Below the pieces are notes generated by a model. That model did no database searches. It saw nothing but the letters and a program-made list of their open reading frames with translations, and was not told the origin of the DNA. Source: Mitsuaria sp. GD03876 (GTDB lineage Bacteria > Pseudomonadota > Gammaproteobacteria > Burkholderiales > Burkholderiaceae_C). Taken from it: a DNA stretch of 64,000 bases. Location of the stretch: the NCBI RefSeq assembly GCF_029840635.1, contig NZ_JAOCCU010000003.1, positions 124,001-188,000 on the forward strand, read 5' to 3'. The position numbers and the translations under genes are program-made. Shown piece after piece: positions 35,948-45,558 of the stretch (positions are counted from its first letter, which is position 1; each line of letters opens with the position of its first letter).

Positions 35948-37189
35948 TCATCGTTTCGCAGCCTCCTTGACTGGCGTTTCAGGGTGATGTTCGCCGGCCA
36001 GGCGCAGGCCCCACTGCACGGCGATCGGGCCGACCAGTTCCATCAGCGCGATCGTGGACAGGACGACCGGCGCGAGCATCGAGGCGATCTGGGGATGGTG
36101 CAGCTGCACCTCGCTGAACAGGACCAGCATCGTGCCGGACACCGGGCTCAGGCAGACCGCCAGCGCGATGCCCTGGCGCGCGTCGATGCCGCTGAGCCGG
36201 GCCATGCCGGTCAGCGCCAGCGCCTTGGCCACCAGGCGCAGCAGCAGCAGCGCCAGCGCCAGCACCGCGCCCGCGGCCAGCGCCTGCAGCGTCCACGCGG
36301 AACCGACCGCGACGAACAGCATCAGCACCAGCACGCCGCCGGCCGTGCCGAAGTGGCGCGGCCAGACCCAGGGACGTTCGGTCGTGTTGCGCAGGATCAT
36401 CCCGGCCAGCAGCGGCACCAGCAGCGTCGACAGGTTCAGCACCCGCGCCGCGCTCAGCGCCACCAGCACCAGGCCCAGCAGCATCAGCACCGAGTTCTCG
36501 TTGCGCAGGTCCAGCCGGCGCATCAGGCCGGCGGTCAGCCGCGCGAGCAGCGCCGCCACGATGATCGAGCCGATGAACGCGTACAGCGGCTGCGCGATCG
36601 CCTCGAGCCAGTCGCCCTTCTGGTCCAGCGCCAGCCAGCCCAGCAGCAGCTTGTGCGCGAGCACGCCGTAGATCGTGTTAAGCGAGGTCAGCGCCAGCAT
36701 GCGCTCGCTGACCTGGCCGGCCGCGCGCAGCTCCGCGCCGACACGGCCGACCACCGCGGCGCTGGAGGCCATCGTCAACACCGCGCAGCTGATCGAGACC
36801 AGCGGGCTCACGCCCAGCAGGGTCAGGCCGTAACCGACGACGACGAAGCTCGCGAGCGCCTCGGCCGCGCTCGCGCCCAGCAGCGCCTTGTTGTTGCGCA
36901 GCCAGCGCAGGTTCACGCGGGAACCCATCTCGAACAGCAGCAGCGCGAGCGCGAGATCGACCACCAGCCGCAGCCGCGCGTCGAGCGCGCCGTTGGCGAA
37001 GATGCCGTGTCCGAGCGCCGCCAGGATCATGCCGACGACGCTGTAGCCGACGACGCGCGGCAGGCCGAGCCGGCGATTGACGAACTCGCCGAGCACGCCG
37101 GCGGCCACCATCGTCAGCGAGGCCCAGAACAGCCAGTCGGGCCGGGGCGGCCAGCTGCTGAACTGCAGGAAGTTCGCAAGGTCGTTCAT
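35948..37189 (-). CDS. Kef-type (CPA2) cation:proton antiporter
   Basis: A 413-residue integral membrane protein with about twelve helices in the CPA2 layout. [15 protein letters not shown] near residue 50 and [13 protein letters not shown]-type sequence ([14 protein letters not shown], about 95) are typical of KefB/C-like antiporters. No cytoplasmic TrkA-N domain follows, so nucleotide gating is absent or comes from another subunit. It should exchange potassium or sodium for protons. ATG 37189 is preferred; a TTG one codon earlier also fits. GAGGAGAAC is upstream. It is followed by the YbdK gene. Confidence 0.87.
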   Translation of the reverse strand: MNDLANFLQFSSWPPRPDWLFWASLTMVAAGVLGEFVNRRLGLPRVVGYSVVGMILAALGHGIFANGALDARLRLVVDLALALLLFEMGSRVNLRWLRNNKALLGASAAEALASFVVVGYGLTLLGVSPLVSISCAVLTMASSAAVVGRVGAELRAAGQVSERMLALTSLNTIYGVLAHKLLLGWLALDQKGDWLEAIAQPLYAFIGSIIVAALLARLTAGLMRRLDLRNENSVLMLLGLVLVALSAARVLNLSTLLVPLLAGMILRNTTERPWVWPRHFGTAGGVLVLMLFVAVGSAWTLQALAAGAVLALALLLLRLVAKALALTGMARLSGIDARQGIALAVCLSPVSGTMLVLFSEVQLHHPQIASMLAPVVLSTIALMELVGPIAVQWGLRLAGEHHPETPVKEAAKR

Positions 37190-37472
37190 CAAGACGAAGG
37201 TTCTCCTCGAATCGTGGACGGCGGCCGATTCTAGGCCGCGAGGGGCCCTCGATCATCGTGCCAATCCGGCGCCGTGGCGGCGTTCCAGGACAGGCGTTGG
37301 CAGCCTTTACTTGTCGGCTTTACCGATTGCCGGTCATCGGCGACCGGGCGGGAGCGCCATTTGCCGCGCCCGCGCCGTTCTCGTCACACGTGGGGCAATC
37401 GGCGGTCCGCGAAGCGGGGCGTCGTGCCACGGGGTCAGGACTTGCCGGCGGAGTCGTTCGCGAACGCGCGGA

Positions 37473-40400
37473 TCAGGACTCGGCCAGCGACGAAGAGCGC
37501 ACGATCATCAGGTCGCCGCTCGCCAGCCAGTCTGCCATCGATTCGCGCGCGCGGCGGCGCAATGCGCCCTCGCGGCCGTGTTCGCCGAAGACGCCGCCCG
37601 CGACGTCGCCGGACACCTCGCCGGGATCGCCCTCGGCGGCGGCATCGTCGGCGCCGTCGATGCCCGCGATGCCGACGACACCTTGCCAGCCGTTGCGCCC
37701 GCCGCGCTTGACCACGTAGAGCGCCTCATCGGCCATCGCGACCGTCGCGGCCCAGTCCAGCGCCCGCGGCAGCGCCGGCGACAACGGGAACGCCGCGAAG
37801 CCCACCGAGCAGGTCACCTCGACCTGCCGGCCCTCGCCGAGCTCGAAGGGCGCGTCGCTGACCTGGCGCCGCGCGCGTTCCGCCAGATCCGCCGCATGCG
37901 CGCGCGAGGTGCCGCGCGCGACGATCAGGAACTCCTCGCCGCCCCAGCGCACGAGGTAGTCGGCCTCGCGGAACACGGCCGTCAGGCGCGCGCGCATCTG
38001 CTGCAGCACCGCGTCGCCGGCCGCGTGGCCGAGGCGGTCGTTCAGCGCCTTGAAGAGGTCCAGGTCGAGCAGGAAGAAGATCAGGTCGCCGTCGTCCGGC
38101 GGCGGCGCGCCGTCGCCGCGCGCCTGCTCGTGGCGGCGCACGGCGAGCGCCACGTCGCCGTCGATGTGCTGGGTCAGGAAGCGGCGGTTGCGCAGGCCGG
38201 TCAGCGGATCGGACAGGCTCGATTCCTCCAGCGCCACCGTCTTGGCCCGCAGGTCGGCGGACAGCCGCTCCAGCTCGGCGGTGCGCGCGCGCACCTTCAG
38301 CTCCAGCGCCAGCTGCGAGCGCCGCAGGTAGGCGGTGCGCATCGCCACCAGCGCGTAGACCCCGGCGATCAGCGCGGCGCCGCCGAGCGTGCGCGCCCAC
38401 CAGGTCTGCCACCAGTCGGGCAGCACGCGCACCGGGATGCTGAGCTCGCGCGGGCTCCACACGCCGTTGCGGTTGGTGCCGCGCACGCGCAGCCGGTAGC
38501 GGCCCGGATCGAGGTTGGTGTAGACCGCCACGCGCAGGTCGGCGCCGGTGCTGATCCACTCGGGGTCGAAGCCCTCGAGCTGGTAGCTGTAGCGGTTGCG
38601 TTCAGGCTCGCTGAAGTCGAGCGCGGCGAACTCGATGCTGAAGCTGCGGTTGTTCGCGCCCAGCGTCAGACCCTCCTGCGGCAGCCGGCCGGCGGCCAGG
38701 CGCTGGCCGTCGACCCGCAACTCGGTGGCCACCAGCGCGGGCTGGTAGGCCCAGGCCTCGAAGCGTTCCGGCGTCACCACCAGCACGCCCTTGCTGCCGC
38801 CGAACAGCAGCCGGCCGTCGCGCGTCTTCAGGTAGGAGCGGAACCAGCCGGTGCCGATGTCGACGCCGTCGGCATTGGTCAGCTCGTAGTAGCTGTCCTT
38901 GGCCGGGTCGTAGACGTAGCTCTGCGTCCAGATGCGGCCGTCGCGGTCCTCGAGCAGGTTGGCGCCGAAGGAACGCCCGACGACGCCGTGTTTCTCGCTG
39001 ATGCGGTCGAACTCGGCGTCGCGGCCGTCCCAGCGCGTGAGCAGGTGCAGGCCCGACGCGGTGTCGACCCACAGCCGCCGCTTCGAGTCGATCAGCAGGC
39101 CGACGATGGAGTGGTGGCTCAGGTCGCGGCCGGGACGCGCGCGGGCGGCGATCAACTCGTTGCCGCCGGGCTCGACGCGGTACAAGCCCTTCTCGGTGCC
39201 GACCCACAGGCCGCCGTCGTCGGTCTCGGACAGCGCGTTGACGTCGCCGGTCAGCGCCTGGCCGCCGTCCTGCATCAGCCGGACCGGTTGCGACGCCTGC
39301 GGCGGGAGGCGGTACAGGCCGTCCTGCGTGCCGATCCACAAGGTGCCGTCCCGTCCGGCGAGCAGCCGTCGCGCGCGTCCGGCGCCGACCTGCAGCACGC
39401 GCATCAACTGGCGGTCGCGGGTGTACTGGTGCAGGCCGCCGTCGCTGCCCAGCCAGACGCTGCCGTCCTTCATCTGGACCAGGCTCGAGATGCGGCCGCC
39501 CGACAGCCCGCCGCGCTGGCCCGGCGAGGGCCGCAGCGTGGCGGTCGAGCGCAGCTGCTCGTCGAGCACGGTGACGCCGCTTTCGTTGCTACCGATCCAG
39601 ATCTCGCCGCTGTCGAGCTGCACCATCGCGCGCGTGCTCGGATCGATCAGCTGCGGCTGCTTGCCCGGATCGCGGCCGCGCACCCAGGTGCTGGTGTTGA
39701 GCGGGTTGTGGCGCTGCAGGCCGCCGCCGTAGCCGCCGGTCCAGATCCAACCGGCGCTGTCGCGCATCAGCGCGCGGACCTCGTTGCCGGCCAGGCTGGC
39801 GCGGTTCAGCGGGTCGTGCTTCATGACGCGCAGCAGCTCGCCGCTGGCGACGTCGCGCAGCTCCAGCCCGCCGTTGCGGCCGAGCCAGAGATGCCGGTCA
39901 TCCAGCGCGACGAAGGTATTCACCGAGCCGTTGCCGGCGTCCTCGGCGCGCTCGAGCAGGGTGCCGGCGCCGGTCTTCGGATCGACCAGCGCCAGGTCGC
40001 CCTGCTGCGTGCCGGCCCACAGGCGACCATCGGGCGCCACGAACAGGCTCAGCACGATCTTGCCGGCCAGGCCCGGCTGGCCCGGCGTGGAGAACACCGG
40101 CTCGAACCGGTCGCTGCCGGCGCGCTTGCGCGCCAGGCCCTTCCAGGTGCCGACCCACAGGCTGCCCTCGCCGTCCACCGCGAGGGCCTGCACCCGGTCG
40201 TCGGGCAGGCTGCCCGTCGGCGCGTCGCCGTGCCGGAAATGCTGGAAGCGACCCTCGACCGGGTCGTAGCGGTCCAGGCCATGACCGATCGTGCCGATCC
40301 ACAACTGCCCGTCGCGGTCCTCCGCCAACGCCCGGATCGTGCCCGCGGCGACCGCGCCGCGCGGCAGCTGCGGACTGGCGTCGGAACGGAACAGCGACAG

Positions 40401-40823
40401 CTTCTCGCTCTGCGGGTCATAGGCCGCCAGGCCGTCGGCCTCGGTGCCGATCCACAGGCGCCCATCCCGCGCCACCAGCAGCGCCCGGATGAAGCCCAGG
40501 CTGCGCGCCGAACGCACGCCGTTCTCCAATGGAGCGCCCGGCTGGCGGAAGTTGTAGCCGTCGAAACGCACCAGGCCCGCGCCGGTGCCAATCCACAAGA
40601 AACCGGCGCGGTCCTGCGCCAGCGCCGAAATCACGTTCAACGGAACTGGCGCGTCAATGCCAACCGTCTCGAACCGCGGCTCCGCCAGCGCCGCCACCTC
40701 GGCACCAGGCGCTCGAGCCTCGTCCGGCAACGCCGCGACACCGCACGGCACGATGGCCAGAACAGCCAAGGCGACAGCGGCACACAAACTCGGCAACAGG
40801 GAAACAGCACGTCGTCGCAGCAT
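37473..40823 (-). CDS. Large periplasmic-propeller diguanylate cyclase
   Basis: A 1116-residue sensor. After a signal peptide (about 1-32) come many two-component-regulator propeller repeats, recognisable by recurring WIGT, LWVGT and WLGRNGG blocks, making up two seven-bladed propellers (about 55-690). A Y_Y_Y domain follows (about 700-765, with YSYQLEGFDPEW), then one transmembrane helix (about 800-820), a short coiled coil and a GGDEF domain with the active motif GGEEF at 961-965. It should make cyclic di-GMP when its periplasmic part binds a ligand, by analogy with hybrid two-component systems that sense glycans. The ligand is unknown. Confidence 0.93.
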   Translation of the reverse strand: MLRRRAVSLLPSLCAAVALAVLAIVPCGVAALPDEARAPGAEVAALAEPRFETVGIDAPVPLNVISALAQDRAGFLWIGTGAGLVRFDGYNFRQPGAPLENGVRSARSLGFIRALLVARDGRLWIGTEADGLAAYDPQSEKLSLFRSDASPQLPRGAVAAGTIRALAEDRDGQLWIGTIGHGLDRYDPVEGRFQHFRHGDAPTGSLPDDRVQALAVDGEGSLWVGTWKGLARKRAGSDRFEPVFSTPGQPGLAGKIVLSLFVAPDGRLWAGTQQGDLALVDPKTGAGTLLERAEDAGNGSVNTFVALDDRHLWLGRNGGLELRDVASGELLRVMKHDPLNRASLAGNEVRALMRDSAGWIWTGGYGGGLQRHNPLNTSTWVRGRDPGKQPQLIDPSTRAMVQLDSGEIWIGSNESGVTVLDEQLRSTATLRPSPGQRGGLSGGRISSLVQMKDGSVWLGSDGGLHQYTRDRQLMRVLQVGAGRARRLLAGRDGTLWIGTQDGLYRLPPQASQPVRLMQDGGQALTGDVNALSETDDGGLWVGTEKGLYRVEPGGNELIAARARPGRDLSHHSIVGLLIDSKRRLWVDTASGLHLLTRWDGRDAEFDRISEKHGVVGRSFGANLLEDRDGRIWTQSYVYDPAKDSYYELTNADGVDIGTGWFRSYLKTRDGRLLFGGSKGVLVVTPERFEAWAYQPALVATELRVDGQRLAAGRLPQEGLTLGANNRSFSIEFAALDFSEPERNRYSYQLEGFDPEWISTGADLRVAVYTNLDPGRYRLRVRGTNRNGVWSPRELSIPVRVLPDWWQTWWARTLGGAALIAGVYALVAMRTAYLRRSQLALELKVRARTAELERLSADLRAKTVALEESSLSDPLTGLRNRRFLTQHIDGDVALAVRRHEQARGDGAPPPDDGDLIFFLLDLDLFKALNDRLGHAAGDAVLQQMRARLTAVFREADYLVRWGGEEFLIVARGTSRAHAADLAERARRQVSDAPFELGEGRQVEVTCSVGFAAFPLSPALPRALDWAATVAMADEALYVVKRGGRNGWQGVVGIAGIDGADDAAAEGDPGEVSGDVAGGVFGEHGREGALRRRARESMADWLASGDLMIVRSSSLAES

Positions 40824-40946
40824 CGCCGGGGATGCTAGCGGTCATGCTTGGTTCGTATGCAGCACGGGCGCGACAGCCAGCCCCGTCAATGAGGGGCTTG
40901 GCGGGCGGTGTGCGGATAAACCCCGACAGTTGCTGGCGCCTGCGCC

Positions 40947-41027
40947 GTCAGCGAAAGCCGGGGCGGGGACTCCTCATACTTGTCGCAGGCTCCAAAAATC
41001 GTCGCCCCCGCCCCGGCTTCCGCTGAC
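40947..41027. repeat. 24-bp inverted repeat with 33-bp loop
   Basis: The arm 40947-40970 (core AAGCCGGGGCGGGG) is matched at 41004-41027 with two mismatches. It lies between the aldo/keto reductase stop and the cyclase start. A strong stem without a T-run; it resembles the 18254-18341 element in its AAGCCGGGG core and in the size of the loop. Confidence 0.7.
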
Positions 41028-41121
41028 TCGAACCGAGCAGCGCCACGACCACGCGCGGCGCGAGACCCCGGGCACAGGGCACAGGGCTTAAGGCCTGGGC
41101 ACGGGGCGTGGGTGGAGGGCC

Positions 41122-42102
41122 TTACTTCGCCAGGGGGAGCGTGATCGCGTCGATGCGCGCCAGGATCTCCGGCGTCAGCTTCGGCGTGACCGCCAGGGCG
41201 CCCAGGTTGTCCTGCAGCTGCGACAGCTTGCTCGCGCCCAGGATCACCGTCGAGACGCGTGGGTTGCGGTTGATCCACGCGATCGCCAGCTGCGCCAGCG
41301 AGCAACCCAGCACCTTCGCGATCGCGTCCAGTTCGCCGACCGCCGCGTTGCGCTGCGGCTCCTGCAGCTGCTCGCGGATCCAGGACATGCTCTCCAGCGA
41401 CGCGCGGCTGCCCTCCGGAATGCCGTTGCGGTACTTGCCGGTCAGCAGGCCCGAGGCCAGCGGACTCCACGTCGTCAGGCCCAGGCCGATGTCCTCGTAC
41501 AGCCGCGCGTACTCCTTCTCGACGCGCTGGCGATGGAACAGGTGGTACTGCGGCTGCTCCATCACCGGCTTGTGCAGGTGATGGCGCTCGGCGATCTCCC
41601 AGGCGGCGCGGATCTCGTCGGCGCTCCACTCGCTGGTGCCCCAGTACAGCGCCTTGCCCTGCGTGATCATGTCGCTCATCGCGCGCACCGTCTCCTCGAT
41701 CGGCGTGTGCGGATCGGGACGGTGGCAATAGACCAGGTCGATCTCGTCCAGCCCGAAGCGCTTGAGCGAGCCGTCGATGGCCTGCATCAGGTACTTGCGG
41801 TTGAGCGTGTCCTTGTAGTTGACGGTGGTGCCCGACTTGTCGATGCCCCAATAGAACTTGGTCGAGACGACGTAGGTGTGGCGGCCCCAGCCCAGCTGCC
41901 TGAAGACCTGGCCCATGATCTCCTCGCTGCGGCCGAGCGCGTAGGCCTCGGCGTTGTCGAAGAAGTTGACGCCGGCATCGCGCGCGGCGGCCATCAGCTC
42001 GACCGCCGAGCCGGTATCGACCTGGTTGTGATACGTCACCCAGGACCCCAGGGACAGTTCGGACACCTGCAGGCCGCTGCGGCCGAGTCGACGGTATTGC
42101 AT
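41122..42102 (-). CDS. Aldo/keto reductase (voltage-gated potassium channel beta-subunit type)
   Basis: A 326-residue NADPH-dependent oxidoreductase with the AKR barrel. Catalytic Asp and Tyr occur in FFDNAEAY (about residue 50), Lys in STKFYWG and His in [17 protein letters not shown] and [12 protein letters not shown] place it in the Kv-beta/AKR6-7-like group. It reduces aldehydes or ketones; substrate unknown. The ATG at 42102 follows AAGGAGAAG at good spacing; the long frame upstream is not coding-like. Divergent from the phoD-like gene. Confidence 0.92.
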   Translation of the reverse strand: MQYRRLGRSGLQVSELSLGSWVTYHNQVDTGSAVELMAAARDAGVNFFDNAEAYALGRSEEIMGQVFRQLGWGRHTYVVSTKFYWGIDKSGTTVNYKDTLNRKYLMQAIDGSLKRFGLDEIDLVYCHRPDPHTPIEETVRAMSDMITQGKALYWGTSEWSADEIRAAWEIAERHHLHKPVMEQPQYHLFHRQRVEKEYARLYEDIGLGLTTWSPLASGLLTGKYRNGIPEGSRASLESMSWIREQLQEPQRNAAVGELDAIAKVLGCSLAQLAIAWINRNPRVSTVILGASKLSQLQDNLGALAVTPKLTPEILARIDAITLPLAK

Positions 42103-42183
42103 GCGCTTCTCCTTTTTCGAGGCGCGCAGCGTAGCGGAGGTCGCGCCGGCTGTCAGTCGGCATGCCGAATGCCCCCGTCGGCG

Positions 42184-42201
42184 CTGTCGTCGTGATGTCA
42201 C
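42184..42201 (+). promoter_or_regulatory. Pho-box-like direct repeat
   Basis: CTGTCGT and ATGTCAC are spaced by CGTG, giving the 11-base period of a PhoB box (consensus CTGTCAT-N4-CTGTCAT). Twelve of fourteen repeat bases fit. It lies 79 bases before the alkaline phosphatase D gene; a lone CTGTCAG half-site is at 42150-42156. Confidence 0.5.
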
Positions 42202-42280
42202 CGTCCACGCGAACACTGCGCGACGCCCGCGCCCTCACAGGCGCTTCACCCCGACCGCGCCAGCCCGTCGCCCGCATGCC

Positions 42281-44056
42281 ATGAACAAGAAGCCACGCCT
42301 GAACCTGCTCAAGAACGAGGACGCCGCCACGCCGGCCGAGACCGTCGACCACACCCGACGCCACCTGGTGCGCGGCGCGCTCGCCGCCGGGGCGCTGGCC
42401 GGCCTGCCGCTGGCGGGCTGCGGCAGCGACGACGACGACGCGCCGCAGGTCGCGGTCGCGTTCAGCCACGGCGTGGCCAGCGGCGATCCGCTGAGCGACC
42501 GCGTCATCCTGTGGACCCGCGTGCTGGCCCAGGACAGCGCCGACACCCGCGACGTGCCGCTGCGCTGGGAGGTGTCGACCGACGCCAACTTCACCGCGAT
42601 CGCCGCCAGCGGCACCGCGACCGCGCGCGCCGCCAGCGACTTCTGCGTCAAGGTCGACGCCACCGGCCTGCTGGCCAACACCCGCTACTGGTATCGCTTC
42701 AAGGCCTACGCGGCGACCTCCGCGGCGGGCCGGACGAAGACGCTGCCCACCGGCAGCGTGTCGCAGGTGAAGCTGGCGGTGTTCTCGTGCTCGAACTACC
42801 CGACCGGCTACTTCAACGTCTATGCCGAGGCCGCCAAGCGCGCCGAGGCCGACGGCTACGACGTCGCCGTGCACCTGGGCGACTACATCTACGAATACGG
42901 CCCGGGCCAGTACGCGAGCGACAACGCCACGGCGCTGAACCGCGTCGTCGACCCGCAGAAGGAGATCCTCGCGCTGGCCGACTACCGCCGTCGTTATGCG
43001 CAGTACCGCTCGGACGCCGACCTGCAGAAGCTGCACGCGCTGGTGCCGATGATCGCGGTGTGGGACGACCACGAGGTCGCCAACGACACCTGGAAGAACG
43101 GCGCCCAGAACCACCAGCCGGCGACCGAGGGCGAGTTCGCCGCGCGCAAGGCGGCCGCGGTGCAGGCGTGGCACGAGTGGCTGCCGGTGCGCGACGGCAC
43201 CAATCCGCTGACGATCTATCGCAGCTTCAACTTCGGTTCGCTGATGGCGCTGCACATGCTCGACACCCGCGTGCTGGCGCGCGACGAGCAGCTGGACTAC
43301 GCCGACTACATCACCGCGACCGGGCTGGACGCCGCGAAGTTCCAGGCCGACATGGCCCGCGCCGACCGCACGCTGATGGGCGCGACGCAGGGCCAGTGGC
43401 TGCAGGCGCAGATGCAGGCGTCGACGGCGACCTGGCAGGTGCTCGGCCAGCAGGTGCTGATGGGCCGGATGAACATCCCCGCGCCGATCCTGTTCGAGGC
43501 GAACGCGCCGGGCACCGGCGTGTCGGTGTCGCAGTACGCCGCCATCGTGGCCAAGGCGCAGAGCAATCCGGCGGGCCTGACGGCGCAGGAGCGGGCGGTG
43601 CTCGCCGCGCCGAGCATCCCCTACAACCTGGACGCGTGGGACGGCTACCCGGTCGCGCGCGAGACGCTGCTGGGCACCGCGCGCCAGCTCGACAAGAACC
43701 TGGTCGTGCTGGCCGGCGACACGCACAACGCCTGGGCCAACGACCTGCTGGACGCGTCGGGCAACCAGGTCGGCGTGGAGTTCGCGACCTCGTCGGTGAC
43801 CTCGCCGGGCTTCGAGGACTACCTGCCCAAGGAGAACCCGCAGCAGCTCGCCGGCGCGCTGACGCAACTGATCGGGCCGCTGGTCTACGCGGACACGTCG
43901 CGCCGCGGCTACCTGACCGTGACCGCGACGCCGACCGAGTGCCGCTGCGACTGGATCTTCGTCAGCACGATCCTGAGCCGCGACTACACCGCGACGGTGG
44001 CGCAGTCGCTGCGCACGCTGCCCGGCGCGGGGCAGCGCAAGCTGGTCGGGGTCTGA
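42281..44056 (+). CDS. phoD: Alkaline phosphatase D family protein, Tat-exported lipoprotein-like
   Basis: A 591-residue PhoD-type phosphodiesterase/phosphatase. A twin arginine (residues 26-27, RRHLVRG) is followed by a hydrophobic run ending in LPLAGC with Cys47, so it is both a Tat substrate and probably lipidated. The catalytic domain shows FSCSNYPTGYFNVY, HLGDYIYEYGPG, WDDHEVANDTW and LAGDTHNAW, which bind calcium and iron in PhoD. The GDDDDAP stretch after the cysteine is a linker. It frees phosphate from organic esters under phosphate shortage, consistent with the upstream Pho-box-like site. Confidence 0.92.
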   Translation: MNKKPRLNLLKNEDAATPAETVDHTRRHLVRGALAAGALAGLPLAGCGSDDDDAPQVAVAFSHGVASGDPLSDRVILWTRVLAQDSADTRDVPLRWEVSTDANFTAIAASGTATARAASDFCVKVDATGLLANTRYWYRFKAYAATSAAGRTKTLPTGSVSQVKLAVFSCSNYPTGYFNVYAEAAKRAEADGYDVAVHLGDYIYEYGPGQYASDNATALNRVVDPQKEILALADYRRRYAQYRSDADLQKLHALVPMIAVWDDHEVANDTWKNGAQNHQPATEGEFAARKAAAVQAWHEWLPVRDGTNPLTIYRSFNFGSLMALHMLDTRVLARDEQLDYADYITATGLDAAKFQADMARADRTLMGATQGQWLQAQMQASTATWQVLGQQVLMGRMNIPAPILFEANAPGTGVSVSQYAAIVAKAQSNPAGLTAQERAVLAAPSIPYNLDAWDGYPVARETLLGTARQLDKNLVVLAGDTHNAWANDLLDASGNQVGVEFATSSVTSPGFEDYLPKENPQQLAGALTQLIGPLVYADTSRRGYLTVTATPTECRCDWIFVSTILSRDYTATVAQSLRTLPGAGQRKLVGV

Positions 44057-44070
44057 TCGCTGATCGCGGA

Positions 44071-44178
44071 CCCTCACCCCAACCCTCTCCCGCGGTGCGG
44101 GAGAGGGAGTGTCGGGAGAGTCGCTCGGTCCTTCATGGCTCCCTCGCCCGCACTGCGGGAGAGGGCGGGGGGTGAGGG
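44071..44178. repeat. Composite intergenic repeat with two hairpins and terminal inverted repeats
   Basis: The element starts CCCTCACCCC and ends GGGGTGAGGG. Inside, CCCTCTCCCGC-GGT-GCGGGAGAGGG (44083-44107) is a perfect 11-bp stem and CCCTCGCCCGC-ACT-GCGGGAGAGGG (44141-44165) a second with one mismatch. This is a common kind of REP/MITE-like element of proteobacterial intergenic regions. It follows the phoD-like gene and may serve as its terminator. Confidence 0.75.
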
Positions 44179-44271
44179 TCGCACGCACGCCGCGGTCGCG
44201 AAAATGCTGGCGCTATAGTCCTTCGCATCCGGCCGCCTGACGCGGCCGGCGCAGTTTCACGAGGCGATGCC

Positions 44272-45558
44272 ATGACCCAGCCGCCAGAGTCCCCGCTCCA
44301 TCTCCCCCACGCCGCGGACGCGGCCACCGACGCCTTCGATGCCGCCTTCGACGGCCATGCGCCGCCGCTGCGGCTGGCGGTGATCGGCGCGGGCCCGGCG
44401 GGCCTGGCGCTGGCGCTGCTGGCGGCGCGTTACCTGCCGCAGGCGCAGATCAGCCTCTTCGACGCGCGCCCGATCGAGCGCGACGTCTCCGGCGATCCCC
44501 GCACGCTGGCGCTGTCGCTGGGCAGCATGCAGTTGCTGCAGCGCCTGCGCGTGTGGCCCGGCGCTCACGCGCAACCGATCCGCGAGGTCCACGTGAGCCA
44601 GGCGCCGCCGACCTTGTCGAGCCCCTGGTTCGGCGCGTCGGGCGAGCCCGAGGTCCACCTCAGCGCGGCCGAGCAGCGGGTGCCGCAACTGGGCGCGGTG
44701 TTGGCCTACGGGCAACTGGTGGCGCCGCTGCAGGCGGCCTGGCAGCAGGCGAGCGCGCTGGAGCCCCGGCGGCTGATCAGCCGCTTTGGCCAGGCGGTCG
44801 ACGGCATCAAGCAGGACCGCCCCGACGAGGTCGAGATCGACGCCGGCATCGCCGAGCGCTTCGACCTGGCGGTCGTCGCCGAAGGCGGTGTGTTCTCCGA
44901 CCAGGCGCGCAAGGCGCTGACGCACGATTACCGGCAGAACGCCTGGGTGGGCACGGTGACGCTGTCGCCGGACAGCCCGGTGGGCGTGGCCTACGAGCGC
45001 TTCACGCGCCGCGGGCCGCTGGCCTTGCTGCCCTTGCCGGACCGCGACGGGCAGCGCCGCGCCGCGCTGGTCTGGTGCCAGCCGCAGGACGAGGACGAGG
45101 TCGACGGCCTGACCGATGCGCAGCGGCTGGCGGTGATCCAGCAGCAACTGCCGGATCGCGTCGGCCGGCTGCTCGGCATCAGCCCGCTGAAGTGTTTCCC
45201 GCTGGGCCTGAACGCCGAGCGCACGCTGGTCGAAGGCCGGCGCATCCGCATCGGCAATGCCGCGCAGACGCTGCATCCGGTGGCGGGGCAGGGCCTGAAC
45301 CTGGGTCTGCGCGACGGGTTCGCGCTGGTCGAGGCGCTGCGGCGCGACCCGCAGGTCGACCAGGCGCTGCGCCGCGTCGAATGGCAACGCGCGCCGGACC
45401 GGTGGGCGACGATCCTGACGACGGACTTCCTGGCCCGCACCTTCGCCTGGCGCTGGCCGGGCCTGCCGGCCGCGCGGGGCCTGGGCCTGGCGGCGCTGCA
45501 GGCGCTGCCGCCGCTCAAGCGCGCGCTGGCGGGGCAGATGATGTTCGGCCGACGTTGA
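44272..45558 (+). CDS. UbiH/UbiF-type FAD-dependent hydroxylase
   Basis: A 428-residue flavoprotein monooxygenase. The FAD-binding motif is GAGPAG at 39-44, preceded by a 30-residue variable tail. The second FAD motif GNAAQTLHPVAGQGLNLGLRD is near residues 325-345 and is the hallmark of the ubiquinone-biosynthesis hydroxylase family. It probably adds a hydroxyl group to the ring of a ubiquinone precursor, at the membrane. The middle DG motif region is less typical (VVAEGGVFSDQ in place of the usual ADG-S-R), so the exact ring position (UbiH, UbiF or UbiI role) cannot be assigned. The MFS gene overlaps its stop. Confidence 0.85.
   Translation: MTQPPESPLHLPHAADAATDAFDAAFDGHAPPLRLAVIGAGPAGLALALLAARYLPQAQISLFDARPIERDVSGDPRTLALSLGSMQLLQRLRVWPGAHAQPIREVHVSQAPPTLSSPWFGASGEPEVHLSAAEQRVPQLGAVLAYGQLVAPLQAAWQQASALEPRRLISRFGQAVDGIKQDRPDEVEIDAGIAERFDLAVVAEGGVFSDQARKALTHDYRQNAWVGTVTLSPDSPVGVAYERFTRRGPLALLPLPDRDGQRRAALVWCQPQDEDEVDGLTDAQRLAVIQQQLPDRVGRLLGISPLKCFPLGLNAERTLVEGRRIRIGNAAQTLHPVAGQGLNLGLRDGFALVEALRRDPQVDQALRRVEWQRAPDRWATILTTDFLARTFAWRWPGLPAARGLGLAALQALPPLKRALAGQMMFGRR

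Noticed and set aside
44071-44178. A CRISPR-like repeat array
   Set aside because: The repeated units are two hairpins facing each other, with no equal spacers and no cas genes; it is a REP/MITE-like element.
40886-44188. A minus-strand open frame of 1100 codons across the aldo/keto reductase and phoD-like genes
   Set aside because: It only arises by reading antisense and out of frame through two well-supported genes.
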